Assembly: GCA_041596515.1 (NCBI GenBank)
Contig: JBFHIJ010000004.1
Span: 1 to 64,000, forward strand
DNA from: JBFHIJ01 sp041596515
GTDB taxonomy: Bacteria > Bacteroidota > Ignavibacteria > Kapaibacteriales > UBA2268
Direction: 5' to 3'
DNA length: 64,000 nt
Below, piece after piece: positions 26,218 to 35,214 of this stretch. How positions within the stretch are numbered: position 1 is the first letter of the stretch; every line of letters begins with the position of its first letter. Below the pieces are notes generated by a model. It was given only the letters and a program-made list of their open reading frames with translations. It made no database searches and had not been told where the DNA came from. The position numbers and the translations under genes are program-made.

Positions 26218-26266
26218 CAAAATCCTGAATATTAGTTTTTCATTTATACTAAAATTCAGGATTTTG
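26218..26266. promoter_or_regulatory. Long hairpin between the LonC-like gene and rpe
   Basis: CAAAATCCTGAAT (26218-26230) and ATTCAGGATTTTG (26254-26266) are perfectly complementary. The pairing continues inward (TTAG/CTAA) with one mismatch, giving 17 of 18 pairs around a loop of about 13 bases. No clean T-run follows on either strand. It may end Lon transcription weakly, act as an rpe leader structure, or protect an RNA end. Confidence 0.6.
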
Positions 26267-26292
26267 AATTTTAAAACTCAAAAGGTATAATA

Positions 26293-26955
26293 ATGAAGCA
26301 TCAAATCAAAATTGCCCCTTCTCTTTTATCTGCCAACTTTGCTAATCTTGAAAAAGACATTTTACAATGCGAGGCAGCCAACACAGAATTACTACATATT
26401 GATGTAATGGATGGACATTTTGTGCCAAATATAACTATTGGTCCTTTGGTAGTTCAAGCTATAAAGCCCAAAACTGATATTCCATTAGATTGTCATTTAA
26501 TGATTTCAGATCCTGATAAATATGTACCTGCATTTGCAGAAGCAGGAGCTGATTTGATTTCTATCCATGTAGAAGCCACACATCACCTTCATAGAAGCAT
26601 TCAGTTAATAAAAAGTTTTAATGTCAAAGCGGGTATAGTTCTAAATCCGATTACTCCATTGGAATATGCCTTCGAAGCAGCTGAATATTGCGATTTTATT
26701 ATGCTAATGTCTGTCAATCCAGGATTTGGTGGGCAAAGCTTCATAGACAGTTTTCTACAAAGATGTTCCAAGTTAAGAAATTATCTTGATTCTAACAATT
26801 TAGAGCATGTAGAAATAGAAGTAGATGGAGGTGTAAAACTTGATAATGTAAAGATTATCGCTGATGCAGGAGCAAATATGTTGGTAAGTGGTTCCGGCGT
26901 GTTCTCAGGTAATATTCAAGATAATATAAATAAGTTACGCGAATTAGCCAGATAA
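26293..26955 (+). CDS. rpe: Ribulose-phosphate 3-epimerase
   Basis: Interconverts ribulose-5-phosphate and xylulose-5-phosphate in the pentose phosphate pathway. The 220 residues form a TIM barrel with all signature segments: APSLLSANFANL, HIDVMDGHFVPNITIGP (catalytic Asp and metal His), PLDCHLMI, MSVNPGFGGQSF (phosphate and catalytic region), and EVDGGVKLDN followed by LVSGSGVF. AAAAGG lies before the ATG. It is preceded by a -7 element and a long hairpin, and is followed by another hairpin in the convergent space. Confidence 0.96.
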   Translation: MKHQIKIAPSLLSANFANLEKDILQCEAANTELLHIDVMDGHFVPNITIGPLVVQAIKPKTDIPLDCHLMISDPDKYVPAFAEAGADLISIHVEATHHLHRSIQLIKSFNVKAGIVLNPITPLEYAFEAAEYCDFIMLMSVNPGFGGQSFIDSFLQRCSKLRNYLDSNNLEHVEIEVDGGVKLDNVKIIADAGANMLVSGSGVFSGNIQDNINKLRELAR

Positions 26956-26966
26956 ATTTGTTTGAT

Positions 26967-26997
26967 TAGCCGGTATATCTAATTATCATACCGGCTA
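26967..26997. terminator. Hairpin between convergent rpe and the M20 gene
   Basis: TAGCCGGTAT pairs perfectly with ATACCGGCTA (10 bp) around an 11-base loop. It sits in the 52-base space between converging genes and could end transcription from both sides. Neither strand has a proper T-run right after the stem (plus continues AAAAATG, minus ATCAAAC), so it is not a textbook terminator. Confidence 0.5.
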
Positions 26998-27007
26998 AAA
27001 ATGATTA

Positions 27008-28207
27008 TTATTGAGTAAGATATTTATAAGCTAAATATGCCATATTTGCAGTTCCTAAAGATAAAGCATCTTCACTGGGAGCAAGCTTTGGATTATGTAA
27101 GCCGGGTAATATTGTATCATTAGGCTTTACTCCCAAATAGAAAAATGTAGAAGGAATTTTATCTGCAAAGTATGCAAAGTCCTCAGCCCACATTTTGGGC
27201 TCAAAATCTAACACATTTCCTTTACCAAAAACATCCACCGCATAAGTTTTTACAAAATTCGTTGTATCTTGATCATTGATTAATGGTAAATATCCTTTCG
27301 CTATATTCAACTCATAATCGCAGCCATAGATGTCACAAATATTTCGAATAGTTTTTTTAATATGCTCATGCATTTCAAAACGCCACTCATTGTTATATGT
27401 TCTTAATGTGCCTTTTAAATATGCATTCTCAGGAAAAATATTAGTTGTATTACCTGCATTTAGAGATGCAATGGTAAGAACTCCCGGATCAAGTGGATTA
27501 CGATTTTTATTAATTAGAGTTTGAAAAGCTATAACAATCTGAGCTGCTGTTAAAATAGGGTCATTTCCTAAATGAGGCTGTGCTGCATGCGATCCTTTAC
27601 CTTTGATTGTTAGGTGAAGTTCATCAGTGGAAGCCATAGTCGAGCCACTGCATGCAGCTAAAGTTCCTAATTTGCCTTGAGGGTCAATGTGTTGCCCAAG
27701 CATTATATCTGGCTTAATATCATCAAAAATTCCTTCTTCAAGCATAACTTTTGCACCACCGGGTAGTTTTTCTTCTGCTGGTTGAAAAATCAATAGCACA
27801 GTACCATTTATGTCATCTTCAATATTTTTTAGAATTTCGGCTACGCCTAATAACATAGAAGTATGCATATCATGACCACAGGCATGCATAACTCCTTCAT
27901 TTTGACTTTTATATGTTAACCCGGTTTCTTCAGTAAGTGGCAGCGCGTCAATATCTGCTCTCAATCCTACAACTTTGCCACCATTACCAATTTGTGCAAG
28001 AACTCCTGTAGCAGAATTATTGGGCTTTTCAGGATTTTTCCCATATAATTTATATTCTATATTGAGCTCTTCTAATTTATTTTGAATAAATTTTGAAGTA
28101 TTAAACTCCTCAAAAGACAATTCAGGATTTTGGTGAATATGTCTTCTATATTGGACTAGTTTGTTATGTATTGCTTGAGCTTTTTGAACAAAATAGTTTG
28201 CATGCAT
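27008..28207 (-). CDS. M20 family amidohydrolase/peptidase
   Basis: A 399-residue M20D metal-dependent amidohydrolase of the aminoacylase/hippurate-hydrolase/N-acetyl-diaminopimelate-deacetylase group. Motifs are RRHIHQNPELSFEE, RADIDALPLTEETG, HACGHDMH (Cys110, His112, Asp113), IFQPAEEKLPGG (Glu144/Glu145 as base and metal ligand) and GSHAAQPH in the lid domain, with MWAEDFAYF near the end. It starts two bases after the dapF stop, so it is the last gene of the suhB-dapF-M20 operon. Linkage to dapF raises the possibility of a role in lysine/diaminopimelate metabolism, but motifs alone cannot separate this from general aminoacylase activity. Confidence 0.88.
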   Translation of the reverse strand: MHANYFVQKAQAIHNKLVQYRRHIHQNPELSFEEFNTSKFIQNKLEELNIEYKLYGKNPEKPNNSATGVLAQIGNGGKVVGLRADIDALPLTEETGLTYKSQNEGVMHACGHDMHTSMLLGVAEILKNIEDDINGTVLLIFQPAEEKLPGGAKVMLEEGIFDDIKPDIMLGQHIDPQGKLGTLAACSGSTMASTDELHLTIKGKGSHAAQPHLGNDPILTAAQIVIAFQTLINKNRNPLDPGVLTIASLNAGNTTNIFPENAYLKGTLRTYNNEWRFEMHEHIKKTIRNICDIYGCDYELNIAKGYLPLINDQDTTNFVKTYAVDVFGKGNVLDFEPKMWAEDFAYFADKIPSTFFYLGVKPNDTILPGLHNPKLAPSEDALSLGTANMAYLAYKYLTQ

Positions 28208-28209
28208 CT

Positions 28210-29034
28210 CTATACCTCTAACTCTAATTCTTCTACAATTTTGGCAGGTCCTTCTAAAATCATACCTTCATCATAAATATCTACCCATAATGATTCGCCT
28301 GATGGAGGAATTATTTCTACTGGAAATGATATCAAATTACTATTATAAGCAGATAATGCAGTAGATATAGCACCTGTGCCACAAGCACCGGTTTCAGCCT
28401 CTACACCTTTTTCAAAAGTACGTAGCTGTATCTGTTCTTTGGATAATACATTATAAAGATTAACATTAACTCCATCAGGTGCAAATTCTTTGTGATGCCG
28501 TATAGGTTTAGCAAATAGATTTAAATCAATATTGTCTAAAATAGAATGCTCTGTGAAATGTTCTATGTTAATACATATATGTTCTGTTCCAACATCATAG
28601 AAGTCATATAATAGATTATTATTGTGCATCTGCAAAGACTTATTGGATAACTCTTTAGCTGGTTTAGGGAAGTATAATCTAATTCCGCGATCAGTAAATT
28701 CAGCTTTGTAAATGGTTTTCGCCATATCAAATTGAAGTTCGGTTTTACTAGCATCACAGATGCCAATGTAATTAGCAAAAAAGACTGCGCACCTCGCACC
28801 ATTACCACACATCATTCCGGAGCTACCATCAGGGTTGTAGTATTGTACTTGAAAATCTGAATCAGCTGAAGCAGACACAGACATAATCCCTTCGATTTTA
28901 TAATTAACAGATAGGGTTTGAATAATTTTATTAACAATACTATCTACATCAATCCTATTTGATTTATCAACGTCTGTCTTGAAAACAAAAAAAGTATTTC
29001 CTGCTCCACTCATGTAAAATATTTTAACTTTCAT
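28210..29034 (-). CDS. dapF: Diaminopimelate epimerase
   Basis: Converts LL- to meso-diaminopimelate, the precursor of lysine and of peptidoglycan cross-links, by a two-base mechanism with two cysteines. Both are present: Cys76 in MMCGNGARC and Cys218 in ETGACGTGA. Other family segments are the N-terminal SGAGNTFFVF and FAPDGVNVNLY. The length of 274 is normal. The gene overlaps the 3' end of the upstream inositol-monophosphatase-family gene by 11 bases, and the M20 gene starts two bases after its stop, so the three genes are almost surely co-transcribed. Confidence 0.93.
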   Translation of the reverse strand: MKVKIFYMSGAGNTFFVFKTDVDKSNRIDVDSIVNKIIQTLSVNYKIEGIMSVSASADSDFQVQYYNPDGSSGMMCGNGARCAVFFANYIGICDASKTELQFDMAKTIYKAEFTDRGIRLYFPKPAKELSNKSLQMHNNNLLYDFYDVGTEHICINIEHFTEHSILDNIDLNLFAKPIRHHKEFAPDGVNVNLYNVLSKEQIQLRTFEKGVEAETGACGTGAISTALSAYNSNLISFPVEIIPPSGESLWVDIYDEGMILEGPAKIVEELELEV

Positions 29035-29827
29035 TGCATTGCCTAACGCATGTATTCAACACAGACGACGCTTTCTCGTGTATCAAGCCATTTGATGCCA
29101 ATAGTGTTTGATCATACACAGTATATTTGGTATTATCAAACTGAGTTATATTGCCACCTGCTTCTTTAACTATTAGTACGCCAGCTGCAACATCCCATGG
29201 TTTTAACTCTAACTCCCAAAATGCATCAAATCTACCGGCAGCAACATAAGCTAAGTCAAGAGCGGCAGAACCAAGTCTTCGTACAGGTATTCCTTGTTGA
29301 ACTATTTTGACAAATAAGTCTACGCAGTTGCATGGATTATCTGATACATTATAAGGGAATCCGGTTACAAGAAAAGCTCTATCAAACTCATTTATCGAAG
29401 AGACACTTATTCTTTCTCCATCAAGGAATGCACCTTTACCTTTTTCTGCCCAAAAAAGCTCACCTAATATTGGTTGGTAGATGGCACCTGCAATTATCTC
29501 ACCTTTCAGCTCAGCAGCGATAGAAACACTAAATAGTGGTATACCGTGAGCAAAGTTAACTGTACCATCCAAGGGATCAATAATCCAATTTATTTTATCA
29601 GATATAATATCTCCGGTCTTACCTGATTCTTCTGCCAAGATTGAACTTTCAGGAAAAGTTTCCTTAATCTGAGTGATAATATAGTTTTCAGATTTGAAAT
29701 CATATTCAGTGACAAGGTTGTTTTTTCCATCTTTGCTGGAAATTTTAAAATTAGTTCCATAACCTTCTTTAAGAATTTTTCCGGCTTCAACGGCAGTATC
29801 TTTGATGAATTCAATTAAGTTCTGCAT
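29024..29827 (-). CDS. suhB: Inositol-monophosphatase family protein
   Basis: A 267-residue Mg-dependent sugar/inositol phosphatase. The metal site is complete: ILAEESGKTG, WIIDPLDGTVNFAHG and the C-terminal KPWDVAAGVLIVKEAGG. The ORF is open back to 29929, but the start at 29827 is preferred. GGAG lies six bases before this ATG, the protein then begins MQNLIEFIKD as in the family, and a TATATTTG promoter element (29855-29862) lies within the longer frame. The substrate could be inositol-1-phosphate or another phospho-sugar; family members also affect ribosomal RNA transcription in E. coli. First gene of the operon with dapF and the M20 gene. Confidence 0.9.
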   Translation of the reverse strand: MQNLIEFIKDTAVEAGKILKEGYGTNFKISSKDGKNNLVTEYDFKSENYIITQIKETFPESSILAEESGKTGDIISDKINWIIDPLDGTVNFAHGIPLFSVSIAAELKGEIIAGAIYQPILGELFWAEKGKGAFLDGERISVSSINEFDRAFLVTGFPYNVSDNPCNCVDLFVKIVQQGIPVRRLGSAALDLAYVAAGRFDAFWELELKPWDVAAGVLIVKEAGGNITQFDNTKYTVYDQTLLASNGLIHEKASSVLNTCVRQCNES

Positions 29828-29854
29828 TTGATCTCCATATATGTTTACTTCACT

Positions 29855-29862
29855 CAAATATA
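29855..29862 (-). promoter_or_regulatory. Bacteroidota-type -7 element of suhB (TATATTTG)
   Basis: Matches TAnnTTTG on the minus strand, 27 bases before the chosen suhB start. It is one arm of an inverted repeat CAAATAT-AGCA-ATATTTG (29855-29872), so it could also be an operator. Confidence 0.5.
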
Positions 29863-29914
29863 GCAATATTTGAACTAATGTTTGTAAAACGGGTAATAAA
29901 TTTATAAATTTTGT

Positions 29915-29922
29915 TATCTTTG
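29915..29922 (+). promoter_or_regulatory. Bacteroidota-type -7 element (TATCTTTG)
   Basis: Matches TAnnTTTG, 32 bases before the polysaccharide export gene. A TTTG lies at 29881-29884, but the 30-base gap is longer than the usual -33 spacing. Confidence 0.45.
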
Positions 29923-29954
29923 TAGTCAATCATAAATATACTGAACAAAAGAAT

Positions 29955-31574
29955 ATGCGAAATCTTATTGTACTTATTTTTGCCTTTCTATTTACATTGG
30001 AATCTCATGCTCAACTTGATAACTCTTATATTTCCGGAGCAACAAAAGAAGAAGTAGATACTTTAGCTTTTGACTACATGAAAGAGAATGTAAAGTTAAA
30101 TGCAGGTCTATTAGAAAAAGAAATAGACCCTGAGAAATATATCGTTGGTCCTAACGATATATTTTCGATTCTTATAAATACGTCCAAAACTATTCAATTC
30201 AAAGCCCCTGTCTCTCCTTCCGGAGTTATTTTACTAAGAGGCATAGGTGGAGTAGACGTAAAGGAGAATACTTTAGCTGAAGCTACTGCTAAAATGATAA
30301 AAAAAATAAAATCAGTCTACAATACTGACGAAGTATATGTTGTATTAGAAGATATTAGAAAATTCAAGGTAGTTGTTAGTGGCACAGTAGGTAAACCTTC
30401 CACTGTGCAGGCAACTGCTGCTGAAAGAGTTAATGAAGCTATAGACAAAGCAGGAGGCTTAAAGTTTAACGGCTCTTTAAGAAATATCACTTTATACCGA
30501 GATGAATCGAATACGAGAATTAACGTTGATCTACTAAAATTTTATAAGTTAGATGATAAAACTCAAAATCCTACTTTGCTCGGTGGAGATCATATTATTG
30601 TAGCACCAAGTGCAGATAATATTCTTATTGGGATTTATGGTGAAGTCCCTTCGGAAGGTGAGTTTGAGTTTATGGATGGTGATTCACTATCTACTCTTAT
30701 CAAATTTGCCCAAGGTTTCCTGCAAAGTTCTAATTTAGATTCTGTAGAAGTTGTTCGTATGAATCCTACAGGATTGGAACATAACTATTTAGATTTAAAT
30801 AGTTGGAGAAATATATTATTTAGTTCTTCCAAACTACCAAATGATATGCGTTTGCAGTCTGGGGATAGAGTGTATATCCGAAAGAAATATGATTGGTCTG
30901 AAACACAATATGCAGTAATTGACGGCGAAATTCTATATCCTGGCAAATATGCTATAGATGAAGAACATGATAAAGTTTATGACTTACTCAAAAGAGCCGG
31001 AGGGTTTACCGAGTATGCTTCTTTAGACCATATTGAATTTATCCGTCAAGAAGAATTAGAAATCAAAGATTTAGAAATGGAACGTCTTAGCAAGATGCTT
31101 CCATCAGAGATGTCTGAAAGTGAATCAAGATATTTTCAAGCAAAAAAGACAGAAAAAAAAGGCTCTATGGCTATTGATTTTCGAGAATTATTGAAGGACC
31201 CTTCAAATATTAATAACATCAAGCTTAGGAATAAAGACTCTATTATTGTTACAAAGAAAAAATACCATATAAATGTTCAAGGTAGGGTTAACAACCCTGG
31301 GCTAATTACATATCAGGCAGGTTATAATTACTCAGATTATATCAATGCTGCAGGTGGATATGGTTTTAGAGCCGACGAATCAGAAACTATTATTACCAAG
31401 CAAAAAGGGGAACAGTTTTTAGCTGAAAATTTAGACTATAAACTTGAGCCCGGAGATGTAATTCTTGTACCTCCCGAAAAAGAATACTCTTTTACTGACC
31501 TTTTCACTCAATCTTTGACTGTGGTAACACAGTTAGTATCAATTGTTGCCATTGTAATCACAATCTCGAAGTAA
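29955..31574 (+). CDS. Polysaccharide export (Wza-like) protein with several SLBB domains
   Basis: A 539-residue envelope protein of the Wza/GfcE family that forms or gates the outer-membrane exit for capsule or exopolysaccharide. It has a Sec signal peptide (about 1-20, ending SHAQ) with no lipobox cysteine. A polysaccharide export domain follows (about 60-140; YIVGPNDIFSILI, SPSGVILLRGIGGVDVKENTL). Several SLBB domains come next (VVVSGTVGKPSTVQ near 145, IGIYGEVPSEGEFEF near 232, AVIDGEILYPGKYAI near 320, INVQGRVNNPGLITY near 440). A C-terminal hydrophobic helix ends the chain. It is followed eight bases later by a Wzz-like gene. No glycosyltransferases are next to the pair, so it may serve a locus elsewhere. 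Confidence 0.88.
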   Translation: MRNLIVLIFAFLFTLESHAQLDNSYISGATKEEVDTLAFDYMKENVKLNAGLLEKEIDPEKYIVGPNDIFSILINTSKTIQFKAPVSPSGVILLRGIGGVDVKENTLAEATAKMIKKIKSVYNTDEVYVVLEDIRKFKVVVSGTVGKPSTVQATAAERVNEAIDKAGGLKFNGSLRNITLYRDESNTRINVDLLKFYKLDDKTQNPTLLGGDHIIVAPSADNILIGIYGEVPSEGEFEFMDGDSLSTLIKFAQGFLQSSNLDSVEVVRMNPTGLEHNYLDLNSWRNILFSSSKLPNDMRLQSGDRVYIRKKYDWSETQYAVIDGEILYPGKYAIDEEHDKVYDLLKRAGGFTEYASLDHIEFIRQEELEIKDLEMERLSKMLPSEMSESESRYFQAKKTEKKGSMAIDFRELLKDPSNINNIKLRNKDSIIVTKKKYHINVQGRVNNPGLITYQAGYNYSDYINAAGGYGFRADESETIITKQKGEQFLAENLDYKLEPGDVILVPPEKEYSFTDLFTQSLTVVTQLVSIVAIVITISK

Positions 31575-31581
31575 AAGACAC

Positions 31582-32766
31582 ATGAAAAATAATAGTTTTA
31601 GTATAAGCATAATATATCGACTGATTTTAAATCAAAAGAAATTATTCTTTCTAATAATTTTTAGTTTTACTCTACTTATGATCGGAATGTCTTATTTTTT
31701 ACCTCATAAGTATGAAGCGTATTCTTCATTGATGCCACCAACCAATAAAGAAAGTGGTGGATTATCTTCATTTTTTCAATCATTTGCTGGTGGCGCAGGT
31801 GGAATGATGTTAAGTGGATTAGGAAAATCTAACCAAGGTGGAGTTTATGCAGACATTTTGACTAGTAGATCAGTGGCTGATTATGTTAATACAAACTTAC
31901 ATCTTCAAGAAATTGCTCCATATTCAGATTTTGAGAATAATACATTTAGGTTGGATTATATCAGAGAAAATATTGATGTTGTAGTCGAAAAAACAAGTGG
32001 TATTATTTCTGTTTATTCTGTAGCTGAGACTGGATATTTTCCTTCTACAGAAGAAAAAATCAATACTGCAAAATTGTCTTCAGAGATAGTTAACTCAGCT
32101 ATAACTGGTTTAGATAATGTACTTCGACAAAAAAGTATAAGTTCAGCTAAGCAAAGTCGGGTCTATATAGAGAATGAAATTAATAATTATAAAACTGACT
32201 TAGAAAAAATTGAAAACGCTATGGAAAAATTTCAAAGTGACAACAAGGTTTTTTCTATAGAGGAACAAACAACCGCTATAGTAGAACAAGCGATAGAAGT
32301 TGGCAAAGAGTTAGCAGAAGCTAAGGTAGAACTATCAATGTATGAGAATGAGCTTAAAGAAGGGTCTGCACAGATTATTTCGTTGCGCAATAAAGTAGCA
32401 ACACTTGAAAATCAATATAATAATGTACAGACAGGAGGTTTGACCTCAACAGACGCATTTGCTTTTCCTTTAGTGAAGGTGCCTAATTTAATCAAAAACT
32501 ACGCAAGACTTTTGAGAGAAAGAAAAGTGTTAGAACAAGTAATTCTTTATCTTGAAACTCAAAAACATCAAGAAGCAATACAAGAGAAAAAAGATATTCC
32601 TGTAATTGAAGTATTAGATAAAGCAGCAATACCATACAAAAGGATATCTCCTTCAAGAAAGATAATAGCCATACTTTCGCTATTATTATCGACCGTTTTT
32701 GCAACAGGATATATATTATTTAAATCCTACAAACAAGGCTTAATAATAATTGAGCAAGAAAAATAA
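31582..32766 (+). CDS. Wzz/GumC-like chain-length determinant protein
   Basis: A 394-residue inner-membrane polysaccharide co-polymerase-like protein. It has a transmembrane segment at about 21-41 (LFFLIIFSFTLLMIGM) and a Wzz domain (HKYEAYSSLMPPTNKESGG). A glycine/methionine-rich loop (FFQSFAGGAGGMMLSGLG) follows, then long coiled-coil helices (about 190-330) and a second transmembrane segment at about 360-382 preceded by the P-x-x-P-like PYKRISPSRK. There is no C-terminal tyrosine kinase domain. It controls chain length or export together with the Wza-like partner just upstream. Its stop lies two bases from the converging stop of the HD-domain gene. Confidence 0.85.
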   Translation: MKNNSFSISIIYRLILNQKKLFFLIIFSFTLLMIGMSYFLPHKYEAYSSLMPPTNKESGGLSSFFQSFAGGAGGMMLSGLGKSNQGGVYADILTSRSVADYVNTNLHLQEIAPYSDFENNTFRLDYIRENIDVVVEKTSGIISVYSVAETGYFPSTEEKINTAKLSSEIVNSAITGLDNVLRQKSISSAKQSRVYIENEINNYKTDLEKIENAMEKFQSDNKVFSIEEQTTAIVEQAIEVGKELAEAKVELSMYENELKEGSAQIISLRNKVATLENQYNNVQTGGLTSTDAFAFPLVKVPNLIKNYARLLRERKVLEQVILYLETQKHQEAIQEKKDIPVIEVLDKAAIPYKRISPSRKIIAILSLLLSTVFATGYILFKSYKQGLIIIEQEK

Positions 32767-32768
32767 AT

Positions 32769-33368
32769 TTAGTCTACAATTTTGTTTTTCTCTTTAACTA
32801 ATTGATTTTTTAGATAGGCTATTCGCACGTTATCACTCATTTTAGCAATAGGTAGAAATATGTCATCTATTTGCTTTAATTTAATATGCGGCCTGAATTG
32901 CGGAGTGTTATCCAGACTTCTCATCTTCTCTAACTGTTCAGCTAAGGCTAATATAAGAACATCATCGCCTGGGAATTTTGATTCATTAGTCTTTTTATCT
33001 ATGTATTGCATAAACATGAAATCAGTATTTTCCTTCTGCATTTTTAATAATTCTAAAAGAAATGCAACATAAGCCCCAAAGTTATAATCAATAATCTCTT
33101 CTGAAATAGTATCTTGATTATCGTAAATATCATGTAACAAAGCAGATATGATAACATCTGTATCATAAAGATTAAGTTCGTCAATAAGGATGCCACATAC
33201 ACGAGTAGAATGATTGAAATAGGGAATACCATCCTGTCCGCATCTGTTTTCGTAAACTTCCTGCATCATTTCATAAGCAGCACTGATTTTATTGACTTCA
33301 AGGCAGTTTATTTTACCTTTCAAAAAGTCTGTAATTTTTTCAAGACTATAATATTTGTTGTTATACAT
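32769..33368 (-). CDS. SpoT-like HD domain protein (single domain)
   Basis: A 199-residue HD-superfamily protein resembling the hydrolase domain of RelA/SpoT enzymes. It has His53 in YFNHSTRV, His79-Asp80 in ALLHDIYDNQDTISEEI (aligning with the SpoT HDVVEDT region), and a later helix LALAEQLEKMRSLDN that aligns with the SpoT LADRLHNMRTL helix. In that helix the expected metal-binding aspartate is Glu144. No synthetase, TGS or ACT domain is present, so it would be a small alarmone-hydrolase-like protein if active. The substitution and short form leave its activity uncertain. AGG lies a few bases before the ATG. It converges with the Wzz-like gene. Confidence 0.72.
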   Translation of the reverse strand: MYNNKYYSLEKITDFLKGKINCLEVNKISAAYEMMQEVYENRCGQDGIPYFNHSTRVCGILIDELNLYDTDVIISALLHDIYDNQDTISEEIIDYNFGAYVAFLLELLKMQKENTDFMFMQYIDKKTNESKFPGDDVLILALAEQLEKMRSLDNTPQFRPHIKLKQIDDIFLPIAKMSDNVRIAYLKNQLVKEKNKIVD

Positions 33369-33428
33369 AGCACATATACCTATGAATCAAAGAGTACAAG
33401 ATAATACGCTAAGATAATATTTTTATTT

Positions 33429-35132
33429 TTAATAATTTGTTAGTTCTTTTGCAGTTTGCAGTATGTTATCAGTAAGTTTGTCTCCACCAAGCATTTTAGC
33501 TACTTCTGTAAGTAATTCATCTTTATTTAGAATATGTGAATTAGAGAAGGTATTTCTTTCTTTTTCTATTTTTGAAACAAATATGGGATTATCTGCCATA
33601 GCTGTTAACTGAGCCTGATGAGAAATAGCAATAATTTGAGTTGAACGAGATAAAAGCTTCATTCTATCAGCAACCTTTTTAGCAATTTGACCGCTTATCC
33701 CAGTATCAATTTCATCGAATATCATTAAAGGTAGATTGTCTTTTTGTGCTATGTGTGACTTTATAGCCAGCATTATTCGCGATACTTCACCACCTGATGC
33801 TACTTCTGATAGAGGTTTAGTGTCTTCGCCTAAATTTGTAGAGATATAAAATTCAAATTGAGAAATACCAGTTGAATGTGGCAAATAAAAATTCTCATTT
33901 ATTCTTCCTGAAAAGATAGCATCTCTATCTACATCTTTTTTTATCTGGTGCAACTCGAACACTGGATTTTTAATGCCTAAGTCTATAAGTGTAAGCTCGA
34001 CATCATTTTTCAGAGTTGCAAACACAGTCTCTCTATTTTTTGCAAGTTCAATATCCAACAGACCAATATCTATTTGTAGTTTTTTAATATTGCTCAACAT
34101 CTCCGCTAATTTGTCAGAAAAATTTTCTGAATCATTTAATTCTGCTTGCAAACCGGGTATAGAATCTACAAGGAAATCTAAAGCACCAAATTTTTTCTGT
34201 AATGATTTTAAACTGACCATTCTTTTGCGAATCTCATTGGCTCGATAATCATCTGCATGTATATCTTCTTTGTAGTCAGATATTGCATTGTTTATTTCTT
34301 TGAGAGATATAATATTGGTCTCTAATTCATCACAATACTGATTTAACTCATCATTATATTCGGAAAGTTGTATTATTGATTTTTGGATATCCTGAAGTTT
34401 CTCTATAATTGCTCCTTCTGAATTATAAAGCGAATAGTTAATTTCATAACATGAATTTCTTAGGAATTCAGCATTTTCTATAACTTCTAATTCCTTTTCA
34501 AGAGTATCCATTTCACCTTTTTTAGGATCAACAGATAAAATTTCTTCTAATTTGAAGCGGACTAACTGCTCGCGTTCTTTCAGTTCAATTTCTTTTTTTT
34601 GGAAAGCAGTATATTCATTACATAAAACCTTTAAGCTTTGATATGTGGTCTTATAATGATTTAAAAGGCGGTAATCAACGCCGCACAAATCGATAAGTGA
34701 TATATGATTACCTTGTGATAGCAGAGAAAAGCTGTCGTGTTGGCCATGAAAATCTACAAGCTCTGACGCAAATTCTTTAATAAGTTTGAGATGAGCAGGA
34801 GAGTCGTTAATAAAAGCTCTGCTATTGCCAGAACTATTTATTTCTCTTCTCAATATTAGTTCAGACCCCAATACATCCAAATCATTTTTTTTAAGTAAGT
34901 TTTTCACAATAATATTATCAGATATATCGAAGACAGCTTCTATTATAGATTTTTGCTCGCCTTTTCTAACTACGTCAATGGAAGCTCGAGTTCCTGCAAC
35001 TATATTCAACGCACTAATTATTAGTGATTTGCCGGCACCCGTTTCGCCAAGCAAAACGTTTAGGCCTTCTTTGAAAAATACCTTTTGCTCTTTTATGATT
35101 GCAAAATTTTTGATATATAAAGTTTGAAGCAT
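33429..35132 (-). CDS. recN: DNA repair protein RecN
   Basis: An SMC-like ATPase that acts in double-strand break repair. Its 567 residues show the Walker A GETGAGKS near the N-terminus, LVDFHGQHDSFSLLS, a central coiled coil (about 160-380), the ABC signature region SEVASGGEVSRIMLAIK and Walker B PLMIFDEIDTGISG. The frame is open to 35213, but the start at 35132 fits the family N-terminus (MLQTLYIKNFAIIKE) and follows AGGA. A TATATTTG promoter element (35159-35166) inside the longer frame supports it. It is divergent from the acyl-CoA synthetase gene. Confidence 0.95.
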   Translation of the reverse strand: MLQTLYIKNFAIIKEQKVFFKEGLNVLLGETGAGKSLIISALNIVAGTRASIDVVRKGEQKSIIEAVFDISDNIIVKNLLKKNDLDVLGSELILRREINSSGNSRAFINDSPAHLKLIKEFASELVDFHGQHDSFSLLSQGNHISLIDLCGVDYRLLNHYKTTYQSLKVLCNEYTAFQKKEIELKEREQLVRFKLEEILSVDPKKGEMDTLEKELEVIENAEFLRNSCYEINYSLYNSEGAIIEKLQDIQKSIIQLSEYNDELNQYCDELETNIISLKEINNAISDYKEDIHADDYRANEIRKRMVSLKSLQKKFGALDFLVDSIPGLQAELNDSENFSDKLAEMLSNIKKLQIDIGLLDIELAKNRETVFATLKNDVELTLIDLGIKNPVFELHQIKKDVDRDAIFSGRINENFYLPHSTGISQFEFYISTNLGEDTKPLSEVASGGEVSRIMLAIKSHIAQKDNLPLMIFDEIDTGISGQIAKKVADRMKLLSRSTQIIAISHQAQLTAMADNPIFVSKIEKERNTFSNSHILNKDELLTEVAKMLGGDKLTDNILQTAKELTNY

Positions 35133-35158
35133 ATATTTTCCTAGATATATTACTATTG

Positions 35159-35166
35159 CAAATATA
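35159..35166 (-). promoter_or_regulatory. Bacteroidota-type -7 element of recN (TATATTTG)
   Basis: Matches TAnnTTTG on the minus strand, 26 bases before the chosen recN start. Confidence 0.5.
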
Positions 35167-35214
35167 ATACAAGAATGCGGATTGCGAAAAATAATGTTAA
35201 TACCAAAATACAAA

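Noticed and set aside
26967..26997. Hairpin as a textbook rho-independent terminator
   Set aside because: The stem is strong, but neither strand has a T-run directly after it; kept only as a convergent hairpin of moderate confidence.
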